From Dehalococcoidia bacterium (lineage in GTDB: Bacteria; Chloroflexota; Dehalococcoidia; UBA2979), in contig SHYS01000011.1 in assembly GCA_009692685.1 (NCBI GenBank), forward strand, positions 1 to 38,252: DNA of 38,252 nt, written 5' to 3'. Positions 7,360-15,526 of this stretch are shown one piece after another. The position numbers and the translations under genes were made by a program. Numbering within the stretch: the first letter of the stretch is position 1; each line of letters starts with the position of its first letter. The notes under the pieces are model-generated. The model did not search any database. It saw only the letters and a program-made list of their open reading frames with translations, and had not been told where the DNA came from.

Positions 7360-8496
7360 TTGAAGGTCTCTCCGGTCTCCCGGCGACCTCGATTCTCCCG
7401 ACTCGTGGCCCTCGCCGCTTTCGCGTCACTCATCCTCGCGGGGTGTGGCGGGGTGGCGGCGGCAGCCGGATGGTCCGGCCCGGCCCGGCTGGCCGACGGC
7501 AGCATCTTGGTCCAGGTGAAGCCGGGCGAGGTTCGCGCCGTCGATCCCACCTCTGGCGATGAGCGCTGGCACTTCCCGAACTCCGTGAAGGACAAAAAGT
7601 CCTCCAAGCGCGTATCGAAGCCCGTGAAGGGCACGTTCTACGCCGCTCCCGTGCTCGATAAGGACCGCATCTACCTCGTCTCTTACGAGGGCCATGTCGC
7701 GCGTGTCGACCGCGGCGAAGGTGGCGCGATCGGCAACCCGTGGACGGCCGCACTCGGCGCGAACGTGGTCGCGACGCCGATCCTGAGCGGCGGGCACCTC
7801 TACGTCGCCACCGAGGGCGGCGAGATCGTCGTGGTCGGTACCGAGGATGGCGCCATCGTTTCGCGCTACCGGGCGGGCTCCGGACGCATCTGGGGCGGCG
7901 CCGTGGTATCTGGCGAAAACCTCATCACTCCGAATCTGGACGAGCGCGCGATCTACGCGATCCGACTCTCCGACGGCCAGCAGGTCTGGCGGACCGACGA
8001 TGTCCCATCCGTTTCCGATGTGACCTCGGCGGGGCCGAACCTCCTCATCGGTGGCATCGACGCCTCGCTCCGAGCGATCGACGCCGCTGGCGGCGAGATC
8101 CGCTGGCGCTTCGAGACCGACGGCTGGGTCGCTGGTGCGCCGCTGGTGGCCGGCGACACGATCTACGTCGGGAGCATGGGCGGCAGCGTCTACGCGCTGA
8201 CCCTCGATGGGCAGCAGCGCCAGAAATACACCCTCAACGCAGAGAAGGCCGAGTTCCGTGCGACGCCGGTGATTGCCAGCGGGCACCTGATCGCGGTCTC
8301 ACGGAGGGGCGTGATCGTTGGGCTGAACCCATCCACGCTCGAACAACAGTGGCGTCAGGAGATCCCCGACGTGCGGATCGACGCGACGCCGCTGGTCGTG
8401 GACGGCCAGGTCTTCCTGATCACGACGAAGCACGCCTTGATCCGCGTGGACGCCTCGACCGGCGCCCACCGGTTGATCAGCGCACCGAGCGAGTAG
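7360..8496 (+). CDS. PQQ-repeat (BamB-like) beta-propeller lipoprotein
   Basis: 378 aa exported lipoprotein. From the TTG at 7360 there is an Arg-rich n-region, a hydrophobic stretch and the lipobox LILAGC with Cys29. The rest is a run of PQQ-like propeller blades: VRAVDPTSGDERWHF, HVARVDRG, IVVVGTEDGAIVSRY, IYAIRLSDGQQVWRT, LRAIDAAGGEIRWRF, VYALTLDGQQ, IVGLNPSTLEQQW. Such proteins are scaffolds, as BamB in outer-membrane assembly, or enzymes when Trp-dock residues bind PQQ; neither is proven here. It ends 7 bp before yidC, so they are probably co-transcribed. In-frame codons further upstream would run through parS and are rejected. The start is uncertain; GTG 7405 is an alternative. Confidence 0.88.
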   Translation: MKVSPVSRRPRFSRLVALAAFASLILAGCGGVAAAAGWSGPARLADGSILVQVKPGEVRAVDPTSGDERWHFPNSVKDKKSSKRVSKPVKGTFYAAPVLDKDRIYLVSYEGHVARVDRGEGGAIGNPWTAALGANVVATPILSGGHLYVATEGGEIVVVGTEDGAIVSRYRAGSGRIWGGAVVSGENLITPNLDERAIYAIRLSDGQQVWRTDDVPSVSDVTSAGPNLLIGGIDASLRAIDAAGGEIRWRFETDGWVAGAPLVAGDTIYVGSMGGSVYALTLDGQQRQKYTLNAEKAEFRATPVIASGHLIAVSRRGVIVGLNPSTLEQQWRQEIPDVRIDATPLVVDGQVFLITTKHALIRVDASTGAHRLISAPSE

Positions 8497-8503
8497 GACA
8501 CAG

Positions 8504-9469
8504 ATGCCGATCGGCTACGTCTGGCAGACCTTCCTCGAAACGCCGCTCATCAACGTGATGGTGGCGCTGACGGGGATCTGCTTCTCCTCGTACGGCCTCG
8601 CGATCCTCGTGTTCACAGTGATCTCTCGAGTGCTGCTCTTCCCGTTCACGCTGAAGATGCTGAACTCGATGAAGGCACTTCAAACAATCCAGCCGCAAAT
8701 GCAGGAATTGCAGAAGAAATACAGCGACCCGAAGCGGCGCCAGGAAGAGACCATGCGTCTCTACAAGGAGTCCGGCGTGAACCCGCTGGGCTGCTTGAGC
8801 GGCCAGCTCATCCAGATGCCGCTGTTCATTGCGCTGTATCAGGTGATCCGCGTCACTCTGGGTGGGCCGCCGGAGAGCATCCTCGACCTGTCGGGGCGTC
8901 TGTACGACGTACCCTTCATCCAGAACCAGATCCCGCTGTCTCGCATCTTCATCGGCATGGACCTCGGCGCGAACGGCGGGATCCCGTTGCTGGTGCTGGT
9001 GTTCATCGCGATGTGGCTGCAGCAGCGCATCTCGTCGGGCCGTACGGCGACAACGACTGTGCAGAGCGACCAGCAGCGTCAGACCGCCCAGATGATGCAG
9101 TGGATGATGCCCGCTGTATTCTCCTGGTTCGTCCTGTTCTCACCGGCCGGTGTGGGCATCTACTGGTTCGCCAGCACCGTCATCGGCATTGCGTTGCAGT
9201 GGGCCTTCGTGGGCCCGGGTGACTTCACATGGGGATCGCTGGTGCCGAACTTCGCGCGTGCGCGCCTTGGCATGACACCGCTCCCGGTCACTCCTACACG
9301 AGTCCGTCCTAGCCGACCCGCCGCAGATCGCGGCACGTCCGAAACGGGGAACAACGATGCGAGTAGCGGAAACAAGCGGCCGAACGGTCGACGCAGCGGT
9401 GGGGAAGGCGCTGGCCCAACTCGGCCTGCGCCGGGATCAAGTCGAAATCGACGTCGTCACCGAGGGTAG
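8504..9469 (+). CDS. yidC: membrane protein insertase YidC (Oxa1 family)
   Basis: 321 aa, short Gram-positive-type YidC without the large periplasmic domain. Membrane segments: YGLAILVFTVISRVLLFPFTL (with the conserved groove Arg), the LSGQLIQMPLFIALYQVI region, IPLLVLVFIAMWLQQRIS, and AVFSWFVLFSPAGVGIYWFASTVIGIALQWAF. The coiled-coil loop MQELQKKYSDPKRRQEETMRLYKESGVNPLGCL is typical. The last about 55 residues are a basic, low-complexity tail (ending SSRNRRRHRG) that could contact the ribosome. That tail overlaps the first 113 bp of jag in another frame. Confidence 0.96.
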   Translation: MPIGYVWQTFLETPLINVMVALTGICFSSYGLAILVFTVISRVLLFPFTLKMLNSMKALQTIQPQMQELQKKYSDPKRRQEETMRLYKESGVNPLGCLSGQLIQMPLFIALYQVIRVTLGGPPESILDLSGRLYDVPFIQNQIPLSRIFIGMDLGANGGIPLLVLVFIAMWLQQRISSGRTATTTVQSDQQRQTAQMMQWMMPAVFSWFVLFSPAGVGIYWFASTVIGIALQWAFVGPGDFTWGSLVPNFARARLGMTPLPVTPTRVRPSRPAADRGTSETGNNDASSGNKRPNGRRSGGEGAGPTRPAPGSSRNRRRHRG

Positions 9470-10634
9470 GGCCGGGCGCTTCGGCTTCGGCTCGGAAGAC
9501 GCGATCGTCCGCGTCACCGCCCATGAGTCAGTGCTGACCTCCGGCCCATCGCGCGGCCCACGGCGCTCTGCCTCCGTCCGTCAGCGTCAGCCCGAGGCCG
9601 CGGACGTGCTTCCGCAGCGCGACGAAGACGATGACGATGACGACGACGACGACGTGGAGGACGCGGCCCCGCGCGCGTCTGAGGACGGCGAGGCGCCGGC
9701 CGCGGACGGGGACGCCCCGCGTCGCCGTCGACGTGGCCGCCGAGGTGGCCGCGGCCGCCGACGTGAAGACGACGCTCCGGCTCCGGACGGCGAGCAGCCG
9801 GCGGCGGTTGCCGCCGCTGCCGTGCCTGCCGAGCCGCGCACCGCTGCTCCCTCGCGCGATGACTATGCTCCGCGTGCTGGCATGGCGAACCGCGACGGCC
9901 GTGCCCCCAGCCGAGCCCCGGCCGGTGGCGGTCGAGGGCGACCGAGCGGTGGTGGTCGTGGCGGACGCAACGACCGTGGCGGCGGCCGAGGTGGCCCGCG
10001 CGGTGGTGGTGACCGTGACTTCCGCGAACCTCGCGAGCCGCGTGAGGCGCGCCCGCAGGGGTTCACGGTGCCACTGGACGAAGAAGTCCGCGTACCGGAT
10101 GCGCCGGACGATCTGCCGATCGCGCCGAACACCACTGCTGAGGACGACCTGGACCTCGCGGGCGGCACGCTGCGCGATGTCCTGAACCTCCTCGGCCTGC
10201 AGGGGACCGAGATCAGCGCGCGTGACCCGGAGACCCCGGGCGACGGTGCTGGCCTGATCGCGCAGGTCTTCGATGTCTTCGGTGAAGACGATGTGGCCTC
10301 GGACGAACTCGGGCTGCTGATCGGGCGGCGGGGCGAGACGCTCTACCACCTGCAGTACCTGATGAACACGATCGTGGGGCAGCGGCGCGAGAGCGCGCCA
10401 GTCTTCGGCCTGGACATCGAGGGCTACCGACGGCGACGCGAGCAGATGCTGGTGGATATGGCGCGAGAGATCGCCGAAGAGGTGCGCGCCAGCGGTGACG
10501 TGATCACCCTAGAGCCGATGCCAGCCCACGAGCGCCGGATCATCCACCTCACGCTTGAGACGGAGGGCGGCGTGCGCACCGAGAGCGTGGGATCCGGTGA
10601 GAACCGCCAGGTCGAGATCCTGCCCGCCGAATAG
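9357..10634 (+). CDS. jag: Jag/KhpB-like RNA-binding protein with RGG-rich linker
   Basis: 425 aa. Domains in order: Jag_N (residues 1-55, with GRTVDAAVGKALAQLGL and GRAGRFGFGSEDAIVRV); a very long disordered linker (about 60-235) with a nine-residue Asp run, a basic RRRRRGRRGGRGRRR block and RG/GGR repeats; a KH domain (about 270-350, LGLLIGRRGETLYHLQYLMN); and an R3H domain (about 360-420, with ALTLEPM-like ITLEPMPAHERRIIHLTLE). KhpB binds small RNAs and affects division and cell-wall growth. Relatives are usually 200-300 aa, so the linker is large. GGGGA lies 6-10 nt before the ATG. The gene begins inside yidC. Confidence 0.93.
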   Translation: MRVAETSGRTVDAAVGKALAQLGLRRDQVEIDVVTEGRAGRFGFGSEDAIVRVTAHESVLTSGPSRGPRRSASVRQRQPEAADVLPQRDEDDDDDDDDDVEDAAPRASEDGEAPAADGDAPRRRRRGRRGGRGRRREDDAPAPDGEQPAAVAAAAVPAEPRTAAPSRDDYAPRAGMANRDGRAPSRAPAGGGRGRPSGGGRGGRNDRGGGRGGPRGGGDRDFREPREPREARPQGFTVPLDEEVRVPDAPDDLPIAPNTTAEDDLDLAGGTLRDVLNLLGLQGTEISARDPETPGDGAGLIAQVFDVFGEDDVASDELGLLIGRRGETLYHLQYLMNTIVGQRRESAPVFGLDIEGYRRRREQMLVDMAREIAEEVRASGDVITLEPMPAHERRIIHLTLETEGGVRTESVGSGENRQVEILPAE

Positions 10635-10674
10635 CACGCACGGTCTGAGGACGAGCGAGGACGGCTGAAGGCAC

Positions 10675-11511
10675 ATGCCTGACGACGCCTCGCCACGTCT
10701 CTCCTTCGCCGATGCCGTCCCGCTGCTGATCGCCGGCCCGCTCACGCTCGACCGCTTCGTCGACGAGACGCCCGTCCGGGAGTCGCCGGGCGGCGGCGTG
10801 CTATTCGCCGCGCGGACGGCCGAGGCGTTCGGTATCCGTCCACTCGTCCTGACGAAGGTGAACCGTGAACCGCTGCTGTTCGAGCACGCTCACGTCGATG
10901 GCGAACGCCGTCTCCGACTGCAACACCCGCCGCGCTCCCCGATCGCCGCGCTCGATATCCCCAACGGCTGGCCGGAGCCGCGCACGATCCTCCTCTGTCC
11001 GCTGATCGCGGGGGACCTGGACGTCCTGTCCTTCCTCGACCGCTGGCCCGGGACGCGGGTGGGGCTGCTGGCACAGGGGATGCAACGTCGTCGCCTGGAT
11101 GACGGGGCGGTGCGGGTTGTCGGTGCGCCGTCGCCGGCGCTGCTGAACGCGGCACGCGAGGGGGTGACGATCTTCCTGTCGCAGGAGGAGGTCGCGCGCT
11201 GGTCGCCGGGCGCCATCGCACGTCTGGCATCACGGGCGGAGCGCGTCGTGGTCACGGAGGGCACTTCGGGTGCGCGAGCGGTCAACCGTGACGGCAGCGA
11301 GTCGCGGATCGAGCCCGTCGACGCCCAGCCCATCGACACCACAGGCGCGGGGGATGTGTTCGCGGCGGCCTTTATACTCGGGCTGCGAGCGGGGTTGGTG
11401 ACGGCGGGCCGTCTGGCTGCGGCTGCTGCCGCCTGCGAGGTCGAGACACTCGGCCCCGCCCCGTTGCCACCGCTCGCGCAGATCGCCGCCCGAGCGGGAG
11501 TCGTCCTGTGA
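10675..11511 (+). CDS. PfkB family carbohydrate/nucleoside kinase
   Basis: 278 aa ribokinase-fold protein. The C-terminal signature DTTGAGDVFAAAFILGLRAG is clear, with the anion-hole GAGD and catalytic Asp. The N-terminal part has LLIAGPLTLDRFVDE and PGGGVLFAARTAEAFG in place of the usual GG-x-A-N-xA motif. It is somewhat shorter than most PfkB proteins (about 300-330 aa). Substrate unknown. It sits between jag and parA, where many bacteria carry rsmG. Confidence 0.88.
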   Translation: MPDDASPRLSFADAVPLLIAGPLTLDRFVDETPVRESPGGGVLFAARTAEAFGIRPLVLTKVNREPLLFEHAHVDGERRLRLQHPPRSPIAALDIPNGWPEPRTILLCPLIAGDLDVLSFLDRWPGTRVGLLAQGMQRRRLDDGAVRVVGAPSPALLNAAREGVTIFLSQEEVARWSPGAIARLASRAERVVVTEGTSGARAVNRDGSESRIEPVDAQPIDTTGAGDVFAAAFILGLRAGLVTAGRLAAAAAACEVETLGPAPLPPLAQIAARAGVVL

Positions 11512-11554
11512 TCGTCCTCCCGCCCCTCTCACTGCGCACCGCGGACAGCCCTCG

Positions 11555-12397
11555 ATGAGCGTGTGCATCGCTGTGACGAACCAGAAGGGTGGCGTCGGCA
11601 AGACGACGACCACCGTCTCGCTCGGCGCGTCGCTCGCGGCGCGTGGGCTGCGGGTCCTGATCGTCGACGCCGACCCGCAGGCGAACGCCACCAGCGCCCT
11701 CGGCATCCGCGGTCGCGACGAGGCCGGGCTCTACGCCACGCTGATCGAGGACGATCCCCTGGAACGCTCAGTGGAGGCGACCTCGACACCGAACCTCTGG
11801 CTGGTGCCAACCACGCCCGCGCTCGCGGGTGCCGAGATCGAACTCGTGACAGTGATAGCCCGCGAGTTCCGGATGAAGCGCGCCCTCGAATCCCTCCGCT
11901 CGCAATACGACATCATCCTGATGGACTGCCCGCCGTCGCTCGGCCTGCTTACGGTGAACGCACTGGCGGCCGCCGACGAGGTGATCATCCCGGTGCAGGC
12001 GGAGTACTTCGCCCTCGAAGGCCTCGGGCACCTCTCGAAGACCGTCGAGATGATCCGCCGCAACCTCAACCCTCAACTGGCGATCCGCGGGGTGCTGCTG
12101 ACGATGTACGACGCCCGCACGAACCTCGCGCGCGAGGTGGAGCAGGAGGTGCGTACGCATTTCCCGGCGACGTTCCGCACGGTCATCCCTCGGTCGGTAC
12201 GACTGGCGGAAGCGCCGAGTCACGGCGAACCGATCACGGCGTACGACCCGTCCTCGACGGGCGCGCGCGCGTACGAGGAACTCGCGAACGAACTGATCGA
12301 GCGGCTGCGCGAGCGCGATCTAATCCCGGCCGTCGCGCCGATGCGTCCGCGTGCCACACTGGCAACGCCGCCATCGGAGGTCACACATGGCGCGTAA
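11555..12397 (+). CDS. parA: chromosome-partitioning ATPase ParA
   Basis: 280 aa. Deviant Walker A KGGVGKTTTTVSLG at the N-terminus, VDADPQANATSALG as the A' motif, and DIILMDCPPSLGLLTVNAL as Walker B: the Soj/ParA class without an N-terminal HTH. ParA-ATP binds DNA non-specifically and is released by ParB, driving origin segregation. Its 3' end overlaps parB by 11 bp; the parS site lies about 4.3 kb upstream. Last residues (RATLATPPSEVTHGA) are unconserved. Confidence 0.97.
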   Translation: MSVCIAVTNQKGGVGKTTTTVSLGASLAARGLRVLIVDADPQANATSALGIRGRDEAGLYATLIEDDPLERSVEATSTPNLWLVPTTPALAGAEIELVTVIAREFRMKRALESLRSQYDIILMDCPPSLGLLTVNALAAADEVIIPVQAEYFALEGLGHLSKTVEMIRRNLNPQLAIRGVLLTMYDARTNLAREVEQEVRTHFPATFRTVIPRSVRLAEAPSHGEPITAYDPSSTGARAYEELANELIERLRERDLIPAVAPMRPRATLATPPSEVTHGA

Positions 12398-13304
12398 GGG
12401 CGGCCTGGGCCGTGGACTCGCAGCGCTGATCCCGGACGGCGCGCCCGGCGATCCGGAGACGGCGCCGCGCGACGAGCGCGTGCCCGCGACCGATGTCGCG
12501 ATCGAGGACGTGGTCCCGAACCCGCAGCAGCCGCGCACGTTCATCGATCCCGTGCGGCTCGCGGAACTCGCCGAGTCGATCAAGTTGTACGGCATCATCC
12601 AGCCGCTACTGGTCACACAGGAACGCGGCCAGGACGGCCAGGTCGTCTACCAACTGATCGCTGGTGAGCGCCGTCTGCGTGCCGCGAGGGCGGCTGGCCT
12701 CGAGCGCGTACCGGTCACGATCCGTCAGACGACCACGCAGGAACTCCTCGAAATCGCCATCGTCGAGAACGTCCAACGCGCCGACCTCAATCCGTTGGAG
12801 GAGGCGGTCGCGTACCAGCGGCTGATCGAGGAGTTCCACCTCACGCAGGCGCAGGTCGCGGAGCGCGTGAGCAAATCCCGCGTCGCCATCGCGAACACGC
12901 TGCGGCTGATGGACCTGCCGGTGGAGGTGCGCGCCTCGATCACGGGTGGCGATATCTCCGAAGGGCATGGGCGGGCGCTCCTCGGGCTCGCGTCGCAGGC
13001 GGATCGTCTGGCCGCGTGCGAGCGGGTGGTCGCCGAGGGCTTGAACGTGCGCCAGACCGAGCGCATGGTGCGCGAGTGGGGTGGCACCGAGGCGAAGCCC
13101 TCGAAGCCGCGCCAGCCGAAGCCGGACGTACGCAGCCCGGCGGCAGTCACCGCGGGATTCGAGGAGGCGGTGCAGCGCTCCCTCGGCACGAAGGTGACGC
13201 TGAAGCGGAGCCAGACGGGGCGCGGGTCCCTCACCATTCACTTCTACAGCGACGAGGAACTCACCGGAGTCCTCGAACGGATCCTTGGAGAGGACGCGCT
13301 ATGA
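12387..13304 (+). CDS. parB: chromosome-partitioning protein ParB (CTP-dependent clamp)
   Basis: 305 aa. The N-terminal ParA-activating peptide RKGGLGRGLAALIP is present. The CTP-binding domain carries QPRTFID, LAESIKLYGIIQPLLV and GERRLRAARAAG. The central HTH (QAQVAERVSKSRVAIANTLRLMDLP) reads parS. The C-terminal 60 residues form the dimer domain. ParB loads at the TGTTTCACGTGAAACA site in this window and spreads along DNA. GGAGG at 12376-12380 fixes the start. The stop overlaps ridA (ATGA). Confidence 0.97.
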   Translation: MARKGGLGRGLAALIPDGAPGDPETAPRDERVPATDVAIEDVVPNPQQPRTFIDPVRLAELAESIKLYGIIQPLLVTQERGQDGQVVYQLIAGERRLRAARAAGLERVPVTIRQTTTQELLEIAIVENVQRADLNPLEEAVAYQRLIEEFHLTQAQVAERVSKSRVAIANTLRLMDLPVEVRASITGGDISEGHGRALLGLASQADRLAACERVVAEGLNVRQTERMVREWGGTEAKPSKPRQPKPDVRSPAAVTAGFEEAVQRSLGTKVTLKRSQTGRGSLTIHFYSDEELTGVLERILGEDAL

Positions 13305-13756
13305 GCATCGCCGACCGTCTGAAGGAACTGGGCATCGACCTCCCGCTGGTCTCGCCCGTCGCGATCTACAAGCCGGCGGTGCGTACGGGGAACCTCGTGT
13401 TCGTCTCCGGCCAACTGCCGATGAAGGACGGCGCCCTCGTCGCGACCGGCCGCCTCGGCGCGGGCGTGAGCATCGAGGAGGGCAAGGCAGCGGCCCGGCA
13501 ATGCGCAATCAACGCGCTCGCGGCGGCGCAGCACCTGCTGGGTACCCTCGAAGGGGCGCGCGTGATCCGTACCGTCGGCTACGTGGCGAGCACGCCCGAG
13601 TTCGTCGACCAGCCGCAAGTGGTGAACGGCGCGTCCGAGGTGCTCAAAGAGATCTTGGGCGACGACGACGGTGTCGGCGCACGCACCTCGATCGGCCTCG
13701 TCTCGCTGCCGCTGAACGCCTCGGTTGAGGTGGAACTGCTGCTGGAGGTGAAGTAG
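13301..13756 (+). CDS. RidA family protein (YjgF/YER057c/UK114), long form
   Basis: 151 aa, the longer RidA subgroup that begins RLKELGIDLP. Enamine/imine deaminase-type fold with NLVFVSGQLPMKDG, QCAINALAAAQHLLG, YVASTPEFVDQPQVVNGASEVL and a late ARTSIGLVSLPLNASVEVE, where the conserved Arg and Glu of the active site sit. RidA hydrolyses reactive imines from PLP enzymes. It overlaps parB by 4 bp and the next gene starts directly after its stop, so this is one transcription unit. Confidence 0.92.
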   Translation: MSIADRLKELGIDLPLVSPVAIYKPAVRTGNLVFVSGQLPMKDGALVATGRLGAGVSIEEGKAAARQCAINALAAAQHLLGTLEGARVIRTVGYVASTPEFVDQPQVVNGASEVLKEILGDDDGVGARTSIGLVSLPLNASVEVELLLEVK

Positions 13757-14239
13757 ATGGCGCGCATCGACTTCGTGACCGGTGCACCAGAGAAGTACGC
13801 CCATCTGGTGGAGTCCCTCGCGACCGTCTCCGAGCGGCTACGTGGCGTCACCTCGAATGTCCGCGCGAGCGCGTGGACGTCCGCACCACGCGAGGGCGGC
13901 GAGTGGACGGCGCAGCACACACTGGCGCACATGGCGCTGTATGCGCAGAAGAACGGCGTCTTCATCCACCAGATGGCGACGATGACCGAGCCCGCCCGTC
14001 TCGCGTTCGACGAAGACGTCGAGACGGCAGCCCTCGAAGCCCACTCCCCAGCCGACCTCATCGCCATCGTGGAGTCCGAGGTTGGCAAGACGGTCGAACT
14101 GCTCTCCGGCACGCCAGACGCGGGCTGGGGCCGCCCCGGCAGCATCCGCGGCGCACGTCGATCGCTGCGCCAGCAGGTGCAGTCACACGCGGAGCATCTG
14201 CAGGGGCACGTGGATCAGATCGCCGACGCGCTCGGGTAG
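13757..14239 (+). CDS. DinB-fold (damage-inducible/maleylpyruvate isomerase-like) protein
   Basis: 160 aa four-helix-bundle protein. GEWTAQHTLAHMALYAQKNGVFIHQM and the late SHAEHLQGHVDQIADAL place histidines as in DinB_2 metal-binding bundles. Such proteins include thiol transferases (bacillithiol or mycothiol) and many of unknown role; substrate not readable here. The ATG directly follows the ridA stop with no spacer, giving close coupling to parB-ridA. Confidence 0.8.
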   Translation: MARIDFVTGAPEKYAHLVESLATVSERLRGVTSNVRASAWTSAPREGGEWTAQHTLAHMALYAQKNGVFIHQMATMTEPARLAFDEDVETAALEAHSPADLIAIVESEVGKTVELLSGTPDAGWGRPGSIRGARRSLRQQVQSHAEHLQGHVDQIADALG

Positions 14240-14262
14240 AGGGCGCGCGAGGACGTCGAGGG

Positions 14263-14961
14263 CTAGCGGGGCAGCGGCGCGACCGGCGCGCCAAAGGTCT
14301 CGATGAACCGGTAGCCGACGTTGCGGATGGTATCGATGTACTGCTCGCGGTTCTCGATCTTGGCGCGGATGCGCCGAATGTGGACGTCCACGGTGCGCGA
14401 GCCACCGTAGTAGTCGTAGCCCCACACCTGGTTCAGCAGCACCTCGCGGGTGAACGGCTTGCCGGGGTTCGATGCGAGGAAACGCAGCAGCTCGTACTCC
14501 TTGTAAGTGAGGTCGACGACCTCGGCTTCCAAGGTGACCTTGTAGCGTTCGAGGTCGATGACGAGGGCGCCGTGGCGAATCATCGAGCCGTCGGTCGCGC
14601 CGGTGCGCTGCCAGATCAGCCTCGACAGACGCAGGCGGAGTTCGACGTCATCGACCGGTGACAGGACGAAGTCGTCGACCTGCGTGCCGGGACCGATGAG
14701 GGCGAGTTGGCTCGGCGTGGCGATCGCGAGGACGGCGGTGCTCACCGCGAGCGCCTCGTCACGCAGAAGCGCAGCGACGCCGCCCGCGGTGAGGCCGATC
14801 GAGAGGTCGAGCACGACGACGGCCGGCCGCCAGTCGCGCACGGCGACGAGGGCGCCCTCGGCAGATGGCTCAGCACGCACGACGCGACCATCCGGCCGCG
14901 CCGCAGCCTCTACCGAGCGCAGATGCTCGCCGTCACGTGTGAGCACGAGGATCCGCTGCAT
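14263..14961 (-). CDS. OmpR-family response regulator, atypical receiver, GlnR-like
   Basis: 232 aa. Receiver domain (1-115) plus winged-helix Trans_reg_C domain (about 130-225: LTYKEYELLRFLASNPGKPFTREVLLNQVWGYDYYGGSRTVDVHIRRIRAKIE, ending IDTIRNVGYRF). The receiver keeps an Asp in VVVLDLSIG but lacks the acidic pair near residue 10 (only VLTRDGE). It also has Ser-Pro (DFVLSPVDD) where canonical regulators have Lys-Pro, so phosphorylation control is doubtful. That is the known state of actinobacterial GlnR, the global nitrogen regulator. Two glnA genes next door, each with a GlnR-box-like site, support this role; it remains an inference. No histidine kinase is adjacent. Confidence 0.85.
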   Translation of the reverse strand: MQRILVLTRDGEHLRSVEAAARPDGRVVRAEPSAEGALVAVRDWRPAVVVLDLSIGLTAGGVAALLRDEALAVSTAVLAIATPSQLALIGPGTQVDDFVLSPVDDVELRLRLSRLIWQRTGATDGSMIRHGALVIDLERYKVTLEAEVVDLTYKEYELLRFLASNPGKPFTREVLLNQVWGYDYYGGSRTVDVHIRRIRAKIENREQYIDTIRNVGYRFIETFGAPVAPLPR

Positions 14962-15024
14962 GGGCGGAAGTGTATGGGCGCGGTGTTTCGGATACGAGTC
15001 CGCAGTGCGGGGGATGTATCGCCG

Positions 15025-15405
15025 TCACATCGGAGTGTCGCTCTGGGGAGGAGGGTCGCGACCGGAGGGGGTCGGGGCCCCCTCCGGTCGCGGGCTGTCG
15101 GTGCTTCGGCTAGGCCTCAGGGGCGAGGCGATAACCGACGCGTGGACGGTATCGATGGCGTCCGCGGCCTCGCCTAGCTTGGAGCGGACGCGCGAGACGA
15201 TGACGGCGAGGCGCCTGCGCGCCTCCGGGCCGGCAGAGCCCCAGAGGGCCTCCGCCAAGCAGTCATAGGTGACCACCCGACCGGAGTGCTCCGCGATCAT
15301 GAGCAGCGCGTGGAACTCCATGTAGGTCAGGCGGATCGGACGACCGTCCACGGTGACCATATAGCGGTCGCGGTCGATCGTGAGGTGGCCGGTTCGGATC
15401 ACCAC
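15025..15405 (-). CDS. stand-alone OmpR/PhoB-type winged-helix protein, frameshifted C-terminus
   Basis: As sequenced, 126 aa: a Trans_reg_C domain without a receiver (MVIRTGHLTIDRDRYMVTVDGRPIRLTYMEFHALLMIAEHSGRVVTYDCLAEALWG and RRRLAVIVSRVRSKLGEAADAIDTVH). After DTVH the frame goes wrong. The adjacent frame reads VGYRLAPEA and stops at 15110-15112, the exact family ending, so one base is missing near 15141. With that base restored the protein would be about 98 aa and end just before a 15-bp terminator stem. The current reading runs through that stem, giving the implausible tail SPLRPSRSTDSPRPEGAP. It is divergent from the first glnA. Confidence 0.75.
   Translation of the reverse strand: MVIRTGHLTIDRDRYMVTVDGRPIRLTYMEFHALLMIAEHSGRVVTYDCLAEALWGSAGPEARRRLAVIVSRVRSKLGEAADAIDTVHASVIASPLRPSRSTDSPRPEGAPTPSGRDPPPQSDTPM
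15057..15092 (-). terminator. strong 15-bp hairpin downstream of the winged-helix gene
   Basis: CGCGACCGGAGGGGG and its exact complement CCCCCTCCGGTCGCG enclose a 6-nt loop. It lies between the two minus-strand regulators and just past the stop expected after frame repair. No U-tract. Confidence 0.65.
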
Positions 15406-15526
15406 GTGACTCCCTCGTCCACCAGTGAATCTGGAGGCCCGGTCGAGCCCTTCGACTACGAGATCGAGTCTGAGAATCTCCGATCTCGCGGTCGCGTCGT
15501 GAATGTGAAGCCTCAGTGTCGGGAAT

